Assembly: GCA_022496805.1 (NCBI GenBank) | Contig: CM040088.1 | Span: forward strand, 42,807,436-42,871,435 | DNA from: Pohlia nutans | Lineage: Eukaryota; Streptophyta; Bryopsida; Bryales; Mniaceae | Reading direction: 5' to 3' | Length of the DNA stretch: 64,000 bases | Shown here: positions 52,588 through 63,915 of the stretch, piece by piece | Layout of the letters: each line of letters begins with the position of its first letter | Numbering within the stretch: the first letter of the stretch is position 1 | The notes under the pieces: model-generated | Database searches by the model: none | What the model was told of the DNA's origin: nothing | Seen by the model: only the letters and a program-made list of their open reading frames with translations | Made by a program: the position numbers and the translations under genes

Positions 52588-55500
52588 ATGGCTATGGAGG
52601 TATGGACAGCGCTTGCGATGGTGGCAGTCACTGCAGCTCTGTTGCAGGTGTTCCTGACAATCGTGTGGGAGCCGCTGCGATTGCGTCGCATCATGGCGAA
52701 GCAGGGTGTGAACGGACCGCGTTTCCACCTCCTCATGGGCAACATACCTGAAATAGTCGCATTTCAACAATCTCAACCTGATGTTCATTTACCTCCTGAT
52801 TACATGGATCACTCCACGGCCTCACCTCACTCTGCCCTCTACTTTTCCAAATACGGTAATAATCATCTCAATTCGTTCATTTGCTCCTTTTGAACTAACC
52901 CAAGAAGTCCAAATTGGGGCTCGCGTTATTTTAGCAAATTTGAGTAGCCAGGTCTTTTGTGGACTATCCTCTTGTTCAAATTTTCATTGTTTCTTGACCA
53001 ACACATACATGTTCTTCACTGATTCAAGTGATATAAAATTTAGTTCCATTTAAAATCTACTTTTCATAATGTGATCAATTGAATTTGTTGTTTAAAATCA
53101 TGAACCCTTGGTCCTTTAGGGGTTAACCCCTAAGCGTACATGGTGATCAGAATGGTCACTATGTAGTTTTGAATAGTTTTGAGTAGGTCTAGGATGGACT
53201 CTCTCTTGTTCAAATTTATTTGTCATTTGACCAACACATGCAATGATCTTAGTTGAACAACACATGCAACTGGTTCTAGCGATATAAAATTTGGTCCTAT
53301 CTGAATTATACTTTTCACAATATGATCAATTGAATTTGTCATTTTAAAATTGTAAATTGGTGGACGTTTAAGGGTTAAGCTAGTACTGGTATATGTAGTT
53401 TTTCCAGAATTCACTCACACTGACCAAAAATTGCCTTCAATGAACGTTAAAGCTGAAAACTATCTTAAACAGTCTTACAATTTGCAGGCTTTATTAAAAC
53501 TCTCTAAAGGACCGCGTATGATAAGTTGGAAACTCGACTACCCCAAAAAATACCTACTGCTCCTGATAATGGATGGATGGCCATGTTGATTTTTTTGTGC
53601 AGGGAAACGATTTGTCTATAACAGGGGATCCGCCACACGGCTGGTTGTGCGAGAGCCAGAATTCGTCAAGGAAGTGCTTTCATCACAAAGCAAATTCTTC
53701 ACTAGGCCTCTCGTCGAGGTCGACGTCACCTCTCAAGTTGTGGGCCGAGGTTTGTTTATTCATGAGGGGAAGAAATGGGACATAGAGAGACACACGCTGA
53801 ATCCTTTCTTTCATCAGACAGCACTCAAGGTATGACGTCGCTTCTGAAAATTAATTAATAATTGCATCATTCTATATGAGGAAGCGGATAAGTTCAATCA
53901 GTTTCTGGAATTGTCAATTTAGTGGGTGTTATTGTTGGGTTCTAGTATTCAGTTGAATGATTATTTTTAACAAGGTCAATTATTTCTAGAGAGAGGGAGT
54001 AAAGGCCATATTTGTTTAATTGGGAATTTCCGCCATATTGAGACTCTTTGAATTCTACAACCGCCATAGATTCAATGCAATTTTCTATACCAGTTGTAAA
54101 TTTCAAAGAGTCCCAATATGGCAAAAATTCCCAATTAAACGAAGTTGGTCTTGGTGATTATTTGGCACATTAGAGGTGCTGAACTGGCAGGCATGCATCT
54201 TGTAGGGCATGACGCAAGCTATGGTGAAAGGAGCTGCCTCTGAAATACAAAAATGGGAGCAAATGGTACGCCAAGCAGGGGGCAAATTGGAACTGGACAT
54301 AGTGCCCGATATTCATACAATTTCTGGGAAAATTATTACTTATACAGCCTTTGCTAGTGCTGAATTTGAGAAGGGGAAACAGATCAATGAGCTCCAGTCA
54401 CAGATTGCTACGGATACCGTTGAAGCCATGTTTAGTTTAACATATTGGATCCCTGGATTTAGGTGATTAACTCGTCTTTTCCCAATTTTCTATTTCCCTA
54501 ATATGCATCCCAAAGTGCAAATCATATGCAAATCATTTGACTTATTTCCGATAATTCCATCAAGATGTCGAAGGTTATTTAAGATAGTAGACCACTAGTA
54601 GGATTTTATTTTTTATTTTTTTACACTTACTATAAATGAAAAAGGCATGAAACCGCGCCATGCACATGGGCTACATCAATGCAAATGAGTGGTTTGTTCA
54701 CAAGAAGACAGAAATATAAGCATAATATTCACCCATTGTTCATTGTTCCCTCAAAACGACAGGCCTTCTACTTGTGGACCTATAGTTGTAATTTTGAGAC
54801 AACTTTGTAGTGTTTCAATCGGTAAGTTAGTCACAAGAGTTATTTTTCAAGTTGAAAGAGAGCCTCAGATACATAAAGTAAGTAGATGTTGTGATTCAAT
54901 AGAACGGCTGTCGAAGGATATTTAATTAGTCCAGAATTTATAACTTCATTTTATGATAAGTGTGTGCAGATTACTTCCGACCCAAAAAAACAGATTGCTG
55001 GCTGAATGGAAATCCGAAGTGGACACCCTGCTGCTTGAAATTATTGGAGACCGAAGGAATGAAGTGCAGCAAGGGAGAACGGATTCTTATGGCAATGATC
55101 TGCTGGGGCGTATGATTGCAGCAGCATCGGATGGAACGGATACAAATACATACGAGTTTAACCTTGCCTCTATATTCAATAATACCAAGACTTTTTACGT
55201 TGCTGGTCAGGACACAGTTGCCAATGTGACCAGCTTCACATTCCTGATGCTGGCACGGCATCAGAAATGGCAAGACCGCGCTCGCAAGGAGGTCTTGGAG
55301 GTTATGGGTGATGAAGAGAAACTGGACCCCAATACGCTTTCCCGCCTTAAAGTGGTGAGTATTTGTTTAATTTCATGTTATTCATCTACACATAATTAAC
55401 CCTAAATGCCCACAGCCCTCTCCACATTTGTAGGGTTTCAAAGATGCATATAAAATACAACTAAGAGGGACATTTTGAGCTTCATTTTTGAATAAAAGTT

Positions 55501-56575
55501 GTGCATTGTGAAAATTTTAGATTTTATTAATATGTATAGATCTATGATTGCTATGAACAAATTTGAAATTTAAAATTTAAAATTGTTTTGTAATTTGATT
55601 AAAAATTAGATATTGACAATCTGCGGATGAAATTTGTTGTGATGGGTTGAAATGTAATACTCTAAGGTTAGTGATTTTGGAAAAAAATTTGGTTGCATAT
55701 TTTTATGAGTTGACTTTTACAATAGCACTTTTGAACACTATAGGACTACGATCTAAGAATGTTATTGGTAAATCACTACAACCATAAGGCTCTTTAACAG
55801 TTGGTGGAGTTCACCCTTTTCAACAATTGCACTGTAGATGGTCCGATCCCATTGTAGCATTGTCTCACCACCAAATTTCTAGCTTAAGATGGCGTGGATT
55901 TGCCTTGATTTGGGTATCAATGATTTGGAAATAATGGCTATGATTTGGGTATTTGCTATAGTGATTCAAGAATAGTAATAAGGTGTTTGAAATAGGCAAT
56001 TAAGGGTTAAAAGAGGAAACTTGTTTTTTTTTTTTGTCTGTTACATTGAGATCTCTTGGACATTGCCCTTGTCAAAAACAATTCCCCTTTTTTTTTGGTA
56101 GTGACAGCTATCTTCTTACAGATTGTTCTCATTTGGCATGGACCTAGAGGTGACAATGATAGTGAATGAAGTAATGCGACTTTTCACTCCCGGACCTTCA
56201 CTATCCCGTGTGGCAACAAAGGATTTGCATATAGGAGATTTGTACATCCCAAAGGGTTTGGAAATTGAGCTTGCAATCGCAGAAATGCACATTGACCCTG
56301 AGTGTTGGGGCAACGATGCTGGCGAATTCAATCCGGGACGATTTGCAAATGGCATAGCATACGCATGTACACATCCACAAGCATTTTCACCGTTCGGATT
56401 TGGCCCTAAACATTGCATAGGTCATAATTTTGCGCTTATGGAATTAAAGATTGTGGTGTCCATGGTGCTCCGTCGCTTTCACCTTTCTGTGTCTCCAAAT
56501 TACAAGCACCGCCCCGTCAATAAGTTGTTGCAAGAACCAGGACACGGCATCCCTCTTATTTTGAGTACTTTATAG
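52588..56575 (+). CDS. Cytochrome P450, CYP72 clan
   Basis: This is an ER-anchored haem monooxygenase; the substrate cannot be read from sequence. Exons are 52588-52855, 53603-53829, 54206-54462, 54970-55354 and 56150-56575. They join in frame to 520 aa, the usual P450 length. An N-terminal membrane helix (about 4-25) is followed by basic residues and the clan-typical KQGVNGPRFHLLMGNIPEI. Later marks are the I-helix AGQDT (329-333), ExxR as EVMR (386-389), FNPGRF (439-444) and the haem loop FGFGPKHCIG, with Cys468 as haem ligand. The last acceptor is 56148-56149, giving LKVVTMIVNEVMR; a pyrimidine-rich AG at 56120-56121 would shift the frame. ATG 52588 sits in GTGGCCATGGCT and puts the membrane helix at the N-terminus; an in-frame ATG at 52489 adds 33 residues with no family match. 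CYP72-clan enzymes act on hormones and terpenoids in other plants, so a hormone role is possible but unproven. Introns 1 and 4 hold TTAA elements. Confidence 0.9.
52899..53122. mobile_element. TTAA element, family H, first of two in P450 intron 1
   Basis: It ends CCTTTAGGGG at the TTAA of 53123; the left flank reads CTAA. The body aligns head-to-tail with 53127-53374 (CTTGTTCAAATTT, GACCAACACAT, TGATCAATTGAATTTGT). Confidence 0.7.
53127..53374. mobile_element. TTAA element, family H, second of two in P450 intron 1
   Basis: Between TTAA at 53123 and 53375. The ends are CCCCTAAGCGTACATGG and GGACGTTTAAGGG; 248 bp. Confidence 0.8.
55400..56006. mobile_element. TTAA element, family A, copy 3, in P450 intron 4
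   Basis: Between TTAA at 55396 and 56007. The ends are CCCTAAATGCCC and GGCAATTAAGGG. It fills most of the intron. Confidence 0.8.
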
Positions 56576-56882
56576 TTCAAAATTGTATTAGATATATATA
56601 TTTGCTACCTCTACCAAACTCTTTATTCATGATATGGTCTTTGGGTGACCAATATGATTATACATCATTAGATGTACATTCAGGTCTTGTTTGCTTACGG
56701 ATTCCACTATGCAGGAAAAAAATTCACAAATTTTGGACAATGTGTGTACTAAAAAATTATCTGATTTGGAAACTGTAAAGTGCGTTGCAATTGCATTGGA
56801 GTGTACTAGAATATCATTACAAATTTATACATGTATTAGTGAAAATTATACAACAAATTTCAAATATTATATACACTATCTA

Positions 56883-57245
56883 CCATTGAGTGCTCTCACC
56901 TTTTACTTCAATCACAATGTTCATTCCAGCAAGCATATTTGAAATGAGCATTTGAAATAGTTCTTGAGGTACTTGAGCCCATACTTGTTGAATGATTTGT
57001 ATCATTTCCTTGTCCTTTATAATCTTTTTGATCCTATGGGCTTGTCTCGAATCATCAAGGTACCTACTACAACGTATTAGAGCACCATTCTCCATCAATT
57101 TGAGTTGAATAGGTCTATAATTATGCATAAAATAGAAGTTGCTCAATGTATTTTCACAAAAAAGTTCCACAAATTCAACTACTAATTGTTTAGTTGGAAG
57201 AATGATGACAAGTGGACTTTTGTCAAAACCCGTGAAAGCCACGAT
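56883..57245 (-). pseudogene. Tc1/mariner (IS630-type) transposase, C-terminal remnant
   Basis: Minus-strand reading shows GIVAF, then FYFMHNYRPIQL, which resembles the FxQDNAPxH block of Tc1/mariner enzymes. The end, VWAQVPQELFQMLISNM then VIEVKGESTQW, is the typical tail of this family. The block that should hold the last catalytic acid (SPDLNPIEN in intact enzymes) is not recognisable, and the reading is cut off at about 57246 by another repeat. It is a dead remnant. A second copy of the same 3' end lies inverted at 57575-57925. Confidence 0.65.
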
Positions 57246-57249
57246 ACCA

Positions 57250-57565
57250 TTAGAATTAACCGAAAAGAAGCCCACCTAACCTCCCATTTTGCTCTACTTC
57301 TAACCTCTCTTTTGAGCTATACTCGGATTGAATAGTGTCGTGTCATAGCTTGTCCCCTTGTGGACCATGGGCTTGAAGCTTTGGTAGAAGGTATGGGAGT
57401 CATTGTGAAGTGTGGAGAATAATGACAGTGGCTTGTTTTAGATTGTCTTCCAACTCATCATGAACTAGTTTTTGGTCTATTTATATTTCAATATGAGTTC
57501 AAGAGGAGTTCAAGAGGAATTTGCTAAAACTTTTCTTTTTGAGCTGACTTTTTGGTTAACTCTAT
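57250..57565. mobile_element. Repeat family Q, copy nested between mariner arms
   Basis: The ends GAATTAACCGAAAAGAAG and TTTTTGGTTAACTC are inverted. It separates the two mariner-like arms and cuts the transposase remnant. Confidence 0.6.
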
Positions 57566-57943
57566 TACAAAAGAAGAAATTACAAAGGAAACAAGGGAAA
57601 TGATACAAATCATTCGACAAGTATAGGCTCAAGTACCTCAAGAACTATTTCAAATGCTCATTTCAAATATGCTTGTTGGAATGAACATTGTGATTGAAGT
57701 AAAAGGTGAGGGCACTCAATGGTAGATAGTGTATATAATATTTGAAATTTGTTGTATAATTTTTACTAATACATGTATAAATTTGTAATGATATTCTAGT
57801 ACACTCCAATTCAATCGCAACTTACTTTATAGTTTCCAAATCGGATCATTTTTAGTACACACGCATTGTCCAAAGTTTCTGATTTTTTCCTACATAATGG
57901 AATTTGTAAGGAAACTAGACCTGACTGTACATAGCTTGCATAA

Positions 57944-59937
57944 CATCAGGAATTTCGGACCCCACTGATTCTGCACGATTTCAGTGCGATTTCCAATATT
58001 TCAAGGGTTCATACGTTTTTCGCAATGATTTCGCATCGTTGCGTCATTCATCGCAACTACACTGACATGACATCACGTTCGTACAAACGGATAGAGTACT
58101 GATTCGACACGATTGATATATCTATTGAAAACGTGTGAATTCTTCACTCTATACCGTTGTCAAATGTCGTGTTTTAATCGTCTTAAAAACTACACTGATT
58201 CAGTGCGTTCTTCGTGCGACATCATCTTTCTCATATCTAGATTTTTTTTTTCTTTTTATATCTAAATTTGATCAAACTAATATTATTAAAAAATAATAAA
58301 TAATAATTTTCCCCTCTACCCGAAACAATTTTCAAGCTGCCCGCTTTAACAAAACATACTGCCCAAACCCATGGTGTGACCCGCCACCGATTTCAAAGCT
58401 CTAACGCCAACGGTTGGATTTGAACTCAAGACCACCCGGTTTCAAACCAAGCTCCTAACCACTAAACCACCTCAAACACATGATGCATACTATAGAACTC
58501 TTTTGGTAATTATAAACAAATGAAACCATTGGCAATTTTTTGCCATGTCTATATAAAAAAAATTTCAAATTTTTTTTTTTTGCACTACAACATGCAAGGA
58601 TTTTTCTACATCTGCAAATTTTTTTTGAATTTTTTGAATTTTTTTCCAGCGGACTTTGAATGTTTTTAACTATGTGAAAAAAACTTTTTTTTCCAATTCT
58701 TTTTTGCAGTAGATTATGCAAGCATTTTTCTATATCTAAAAAAAAATTCAATTTTTTTTTAATTTTGTTTTTGTTTTCCCAAAACCTTAAAGGCTCTAAG
58801 CTGTTTTTTATTTTCAGTAGATTTTAGATGTTTTTAGCACTATAAAAAAATATTTTTATTCCAAATTTTGCTTGCACTCCACTACACAAGCTTTTTTCTA
58901 TACCTAGAAAAAAAATTCAATGGTTTGAATGTTGTGGCAAGCAATTAAAAGCTCATGCAATTTTATTTTTGAAAAGTTGCTCAAATTGAGTTCAAAGAAA
59001 GTTTGTTTTTAAACCCAATTTAACTCACAATGCTTTGAGAGATCATGTTTTGATCGATGCCCCCTTTTATGAGCTGCCCAAGACTAAAAACTAAAAACTA
59101 AATTAAACTATAATTTTTTTCAAATAGGAAATCAAGTATGCTTTCAAACCCAATTTGAATCGTGCCAATCCAAATTAAACTTTGCCTAGAGGAAACTTTC
59201 AAAAAAACAACACCTCTACATTGTCTTGTGTTACAAATTTTGCTATTTTGAAAAAGTAATGTTGTCCTTTTTTGTACAATTTTTTTTTGTTTCTATGATG
59301 AAAAGTACAATGATAACCAATAATACTAAATTTGAATTCTAAAATATAAAATGTTATTTCTTTGAAATTTTAATGTGTGTTGCTTCCAAACTCTATAAAT
59401 GTAGATCTAAAAATGTTTTGGGAAATTAAACCGTAAGTATAATTTAAAGAAGATTCTTGGAATATTCCAAAGTATACCAAAATATCATAAAATATTCCAA
59501 ACATTCCAAAATAATATAAAATGTTCCAAAAGATTCCAAAAGATTCCAAAAATAATTAAAATATTATACACGAATGTCGTACGAAATTAATTTGCATTAT
59601 GATAGATGTTGAAATCGCACGAATATAATAAATGGCGTTGATATGATACGTATACGATACTAGATCCGCATTCAAAGCAATCGCATATTATCCGTGTCTT
59701 ATTAGCCATGTAATGTAGATACACGATTAACGCACGGATTCCGTCAAGCACGACTTTCGTGCGGAAACAACACTTTTTGGATAATCATTGAAAAGACACT
59801 GCATCGACATCTTAGTAATGCATGTCACTTCCGTACCATAGCGACACTTCTAAATTCACGTATGACGTACGGAATCAGTGTTTAACGATAAACGCATTGA
59901 AATCGTGCAGAATCAATGGGGTCCGAAATTCTTGATG
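57944..59937. mobile_element. Long-TIR transposon, copy 2 (about 2.0 kb)
   Basis: It has the same termini as copy 1 at 48064. The right 1.1 kb (58796-59937) is almost identical to 49370-50493, while the left 400 bp differs at many sites. It lacks the ~220-bp insertion in the tRNA-like region and one internal tandem unit of about 150 bp. Confidence 0.85.
58416..58469 (-). repeat. tRNA-like promoter segment (A and B boxes) in long-TIR copy 2
   Basis: On the minus strand TGGTTTAGTGG (58459-58469) fits a pol III A box and AGTTCAAATCC (58416-58426) a B box, at tRNA-like spacing. It is probably the head of a tRNA-derived SINE carried inside the transposon; it does not fold as a good tRNA. Confidence 0.45.
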
Positions 59938-60798
59938 TTGTCTTGTGTTATAAATTTTACTATTTTGGAAAAGTAATGTTGTTCTTTTCTATACAATGTT
60001 TTTTTGGCTCTTATAATGAAAAGTACAATGATAACCAATAATTCCAAATTTGAATTCTAAAAACATAAAATGTAATTTCATTGAAAATTTAATGCTCATT
60101 GCTTCTAAATGTTATAAATGAAGATTTGAAAATGTTTTGGAAAATTAGACCCTAAGGATAATTAGAAGAATATTTTTGGAATATTCTAAAAGATTCCATA
60201 ATAATTAAAAGATTCCAAAAGATTCCAAAAGAAAAAATTAAAATATTTTTGGTATTTTCTCTATTTATTATATTTCATCAATAAATCAATAGTTTTAGAA
60301 CATTATAAATTGTTTTTTGTCGAGAATTATGACATGCTACTGTAGTGTGAAAACACACCTTTGAACGCAAGTGGCGTTGAGAAATATTAATCACTCATTC
60401 TCAAATTAAAAACTTGTACTGTAACTACATGGATGTCGTAAGAAAAAAATTTGCATTATGGTAAATGTTGAAATTGCACTAACATAATAAAAGGCGTTGA
60501 TATGATACGTATACGATACTACATTCGCATTAAAGGCAATCGCATATTATCCGTGTCTTATTAGCCATGTAATGTAGATACACGATTAACACACAGATTC
60601 CATCAAGCACGACTTTTGTGCGAAAACAACATTTTTTTTTATAATCATTGAAAAGACACTGCATCGACATCCTAGTAATGCATGTCTCTTCCGTATCGTA
60701 ACGACACTTCTAAATTCACGTATGACGTACAAAATTAGTGTTTAACGATAAACGCACTGCAATTGTGCAAAATCAGTGGGGTCCAAAATTCCTGATGA
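59938..60798. mobile_element. Old 3' half of a third long-TIR copy
   Basis: It abuts copy 2 directly, starts at the internal motif TTGTCTTGTGTTATAAATTT and ends in a degraded terminus, GGGGTCCAAAATTCCTGATG. It is clearly more diverged than copies 1 and 2, and its left half is missing. Confidence 0.75.
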
Positions 60799-62740
60799 TC
60801 TCACTTCTATAGTTGGGTGGTGAATCACACCATAAACATTATTTACCTTTTTTTGAACAAGCAAGTGGGTGTTTGATGGGTATAAATTAAATCAATGGAT
60901 AAATGTAGAAGTTAATTAATGGAGGATGTGGAGTTAAATGTTAATCATAGAGTTTTGAGGAATGAATAATTTGAACGGATAAGGTTAGGTAAATGGATGG
61001 ATGTAGTTTAAGATGATGTAGGTAGAAAATTGACGATTAGTTCTAAATTTTGAACATCATGAAAGGGAAAAGATCATTGCTAATGTTTTTGTGAAAGTAT
61101 GGGTGCGCTTTTGATATTGAATATTTTAGAATATGAAGAGAAATTGGCATTGAATTTTTAGAGTAGTTAGTGGATCCTTGTGTGGTTGTGGGTGTGGCGA
61201 GTTGAGCTCGAGGAGCATGATCAAGATCAACGTGGTGATACCAACAACGCAATAATGACAAAGGAAGTCACAGTGCAGCGATTGGAAGCGTTGGTTGTTC
61301 AAGTAAGACAACGACAATCATCGGTGACAGCCACGAGGAGTAGTCAATCACTTTAAAAAGAAATGGATGATCAAGTTGGAGATCCAAGAATTCACAATCT
61401 AGCTTCAACCTTCTTGGTGATAATATGGAACGGACATGATAAAATACAATAAAATGAACAATGTACAATCACAATGTACAATCACAACTACAATGATAGA
61501 AATAAGAAAATAAGAAGATATTGAATACATCTTGATAGGCACTTCAAAAATCCTTCCAAGTAGCTTCCTCTGTATTATCATCACATCCGTGAAGTATATT
61601 GCACTTCTTTATATATTTTTGGGATGAAATACTAGGGCTACGCAATGCTACGCACAACCGTCGATGAAATGCCCTTTGGAACAAATCCATATATGACAAC
61701 TAGTTCATTCAATTTCCAAATAATAAATAGTTTAATATTTTGGAAATCCCTTTAAAAAATTTATAACACCCCTCGTAACACCCCAAAATAGCTTATATGA
61801 TTTGAAAATAGGCATTCAACACAATGACTTAAAATATTGGAAATGGATTCTCTATTCATAATTCTTACTTGTCCACTCAACCATTTCAAGAACAACTCTC
61901 AAACTCTACAACAATAGAGCTATCAAGCAAACAAAATCCACAACAAGACATTTTTTGATAAATTTTTGATAAATTTATGTAGTACATGTCATTCCACAAG
62001 AGGAAAATTTATCAAAAATCTATTCATTGCATGACACACCTGATTATAGGTGAGGGTCAGATTTAGACAACATGTTGTCAAAATTGAATTTTCAAGTCAA
62101 CTTTTGGGAGATCCGTGTCACCCCTAAACCAATCACAAGATAACGTGTGGCACTTTTGACAATGGGAGCCAACACTCTTTTGCAATGTGAGCCAACTCCC
62201 TTTTGCAATGAGACCACATTCAATTACAATTAAAAACTACATATAAGTGGCAAAGACACGGTAGTCTCAAAATTCATGGAATACAAATGACATTCTTTCA
62301 TTACATAGAGAAGTGGATCTAAGTGAAGATTCTCTTTTGATCTAGTTTCCAAAAGGGTACTCCATTGCGCTGCCCTATTTTGTTACATTGTAGCGACCCA
62401 CATTAGTATAAGTGTTTTCAAATAATGTAGATATAGAAGATATCAAGAGAGTTAGCAGGGGTAGAAGAGATTAGGAGGGAAGCTAAACTTGCTAATGTTC
62501 ACCGAAACAAGGAGTGCTTAGATTATTCTCCAAATTGTTACAACTGAAAAACAAGGGTGCAATAGAAACAAACAGACTATATTATAATCTTACAATTTGA
62601 CACACAATCCTGACCAGGACAGAACTTGAGGAGCATAATCAATTCTGTAAATATTGAGCTATGTTAATGAACAGAGTTGAGGATTAGGCTGTGATACAAA
62701 AATCTCAGAACTTGGAGCAACCACAAGTTCTCCACATCAA
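60799..62740. other. No gene recognised
   Basis: AT-rich, with short readings only. The last 100 bp may be the 3' untranslated part of the minus-strand small membrane protein gene. Confidence 0.4.
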
Positions 62741-62748
62741 AGTAACCT

Positions 62749-63089
62749 TCATAGGTCAAAGCCGTTTGCTCTGTCAGCTTCCTCTGAAGCTTTGTTTGCC
62801 AATCTAATTGCCTTGTAAAACAAAAATCCCTGCACAAAATGATTAAAATAAACTTAATCACAGCAGACACCTAAAGCACAAACGTCAACAGCTTGTACAA
62901 CTTCAAAAATGGTCAAAAATGGTATCCACTGTAACAACAATGCAGAAAGGATGATAAGCAGAATGCCATGAACGTACTTACTGCTGAAGGGAAGCCTGTA
63001 ATTGCAAACACGCCTAGAATTGGAGCCAAAGGAGGATGAACAACGCTGAAAATGGGATTCTGGTTAAAATACTCAAATATAGAGCCAGC
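62749..63089 (-). CDS. Unrecognised small membrane protein, two 3' exons
   Basis: Two minus-strand exons, 62982-63089 and 62749-62829, join in phase 0 with acceptor CTGCAG, donor GTAAGTAC and acceptor TTGTGCAG. They encode 62 residues ending in a TGA. The first exon reads AGSIFEYFNQNPIFSVVHPP and continues into a hydrophobic stretch, LAPILGVFAITGFPSAGFLF, likely one membrane helix. After that comes an amphipathic tail, KAIRLANKASEEADRANGFDL. The clean splice signals and sensible composition support a real gene. I do not recognise the family. The upstream part is not visible; it would lie between this exon and COX5C or beyond. An organelle membrane protein is a guess. Confidence 0.55.
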
Positions 63090-63550
63090 CTGCAGGAACG
63101 ACGAGGATGCCACGAAATTTAGTTAGGATTTCTGCATCATTTTATGAAACAAGAACTGAAACATCATCAACCAAAACAACAAATCGTCTAGGGGGAAGCT
63201 AAACCTATCTCAAATGTAAGGGTATGACGAACATTGTACACGAGGTTGCCTCAGAAGAATGCACATCTTAATCACTAAAGGATGACGACCAATTCAATTT
63301 AATACACAGAAAATAATAGGATTCAAATTGGAGCAAATTCTATCAAACCACCTAAATAAAGCTTTGAGCCTTTGTAGCTTTTCCATACAGTATACAAAAA
63401 CCGCATTCTTAGGAGTACTGGATTCCTCTTTGATTCCCTAATCAAGAACAAATAAGAATTTGATCAGTCTCATAATAGGAAAAATGCTCATAGGTGTCTC
63501 TACCTTTACCATCAACAAAAACAAAAATAGATGCAAAATTCACTCACAAT

Positions 63551-63666
63551 TTACTCCACCGCAACAGTGATCTCTCCTGCCTCCAATCGAGCATAGAATT
63601 CCTCTGTCTTACCGCGCTTGTTTAAATGATGGACCTTCCAAAATGCGCCACCTGCCATGAATCCAG
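63551..63666 (-). CDS. COX5C: Cytochrome c oxidase subunit 5C, last coding exon (partial gene)
   Basis: This is a small subunit of plant mitochondrial complex IV, with one inner-membrane helix. Read on the minus strand, the exon gives AGFMAGGAFWKVHHLNKRG, then KTEEFYARLEAGEITVAVE and a TAA at 63551-63553. It matches the C-terminal half of plant COX5C (AGGLWKMHHWN, then a FYDLLE-type motif and GEI). The acceptor AG is at plus 63667-63668, phase 1. The first ~25 residues, with most of the helix, must come from an upstream exon at higher coordinates; I could not find it before the window edge. Arabidopsis COX5C, as I recall, has its intron in the 5' leader, so a split coding region would be notable. 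A telo-box-like motif lies further upstream, as in many plant respiratory genes. Confidence 0.75.
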
Positions 63667-63751
63667 CTCAAAGCCACTCAAAACCTCAAGCAATTGCTTC
63701 GGAAAATAAATAAAAACGCCAAAACAAACCTATCAAGAAACGCGATAAACG

Positions 63752-63799
<48 letters not shown>
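63752..63799 (+). repeat. Poly-A run of 48 bp
   Basis: Uninterrupted A run (poly-T on the coding strand) just upstream of the COX5C exon, presumably in its intron or leader. It could be a polymerase-slippage or assembly weak point. Confidence 0.95.
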
Positions 63800-63800
<1 letters not shown>

Positions 63801-63905
63801 GTCTGCGTACTAATTCTATAAATTCCTTTTCAACCTAATAAGTACTCAATTCTCAAGGAATGTTCATCGCACCGAAGATCCCAAAGCCTATGCCATAGAA
63901 ACCCG

Positions 63906-63915
63906 AAACCCTAAA
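63906..63915 (-). promoter_or_regulatory. Telo-box-like motif upstream of COX5C
   Basis: AAACCCTAAA on the plus strand lies about 240 bp upstream of the COX5C exon. Telo boxes (AAACCCTAA) are frequent in leaders and promoters of plant ribosomal and respiratory genes. This is a single motif match. Confidence 0.35.

Larger units (their letters stand above)
56683..57930. mobile_element. Inverted pair of mariner-like 3' ends (foldback) with nested repeat
   Basis: The left arm (about 56683-57025) and right arm (about 57590-57930) are inverted copies. Each holds the transposase tail and then a terminus reading CAGGTCTTGTTTGCTTACGG on the left and its near-complement before GACTGTACA on the right. 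The spacer contains the Q-family element at about 57250-57565. Confidence 0.7.

Noticed and set aside
56122..56149. Upstream acceptor for the last P450 exon
   Set aside because: AG at 56120-56121 has a better pyrimidine tract, but joining there shifts the frame and meets a stop; 56150 restores the family sequence.
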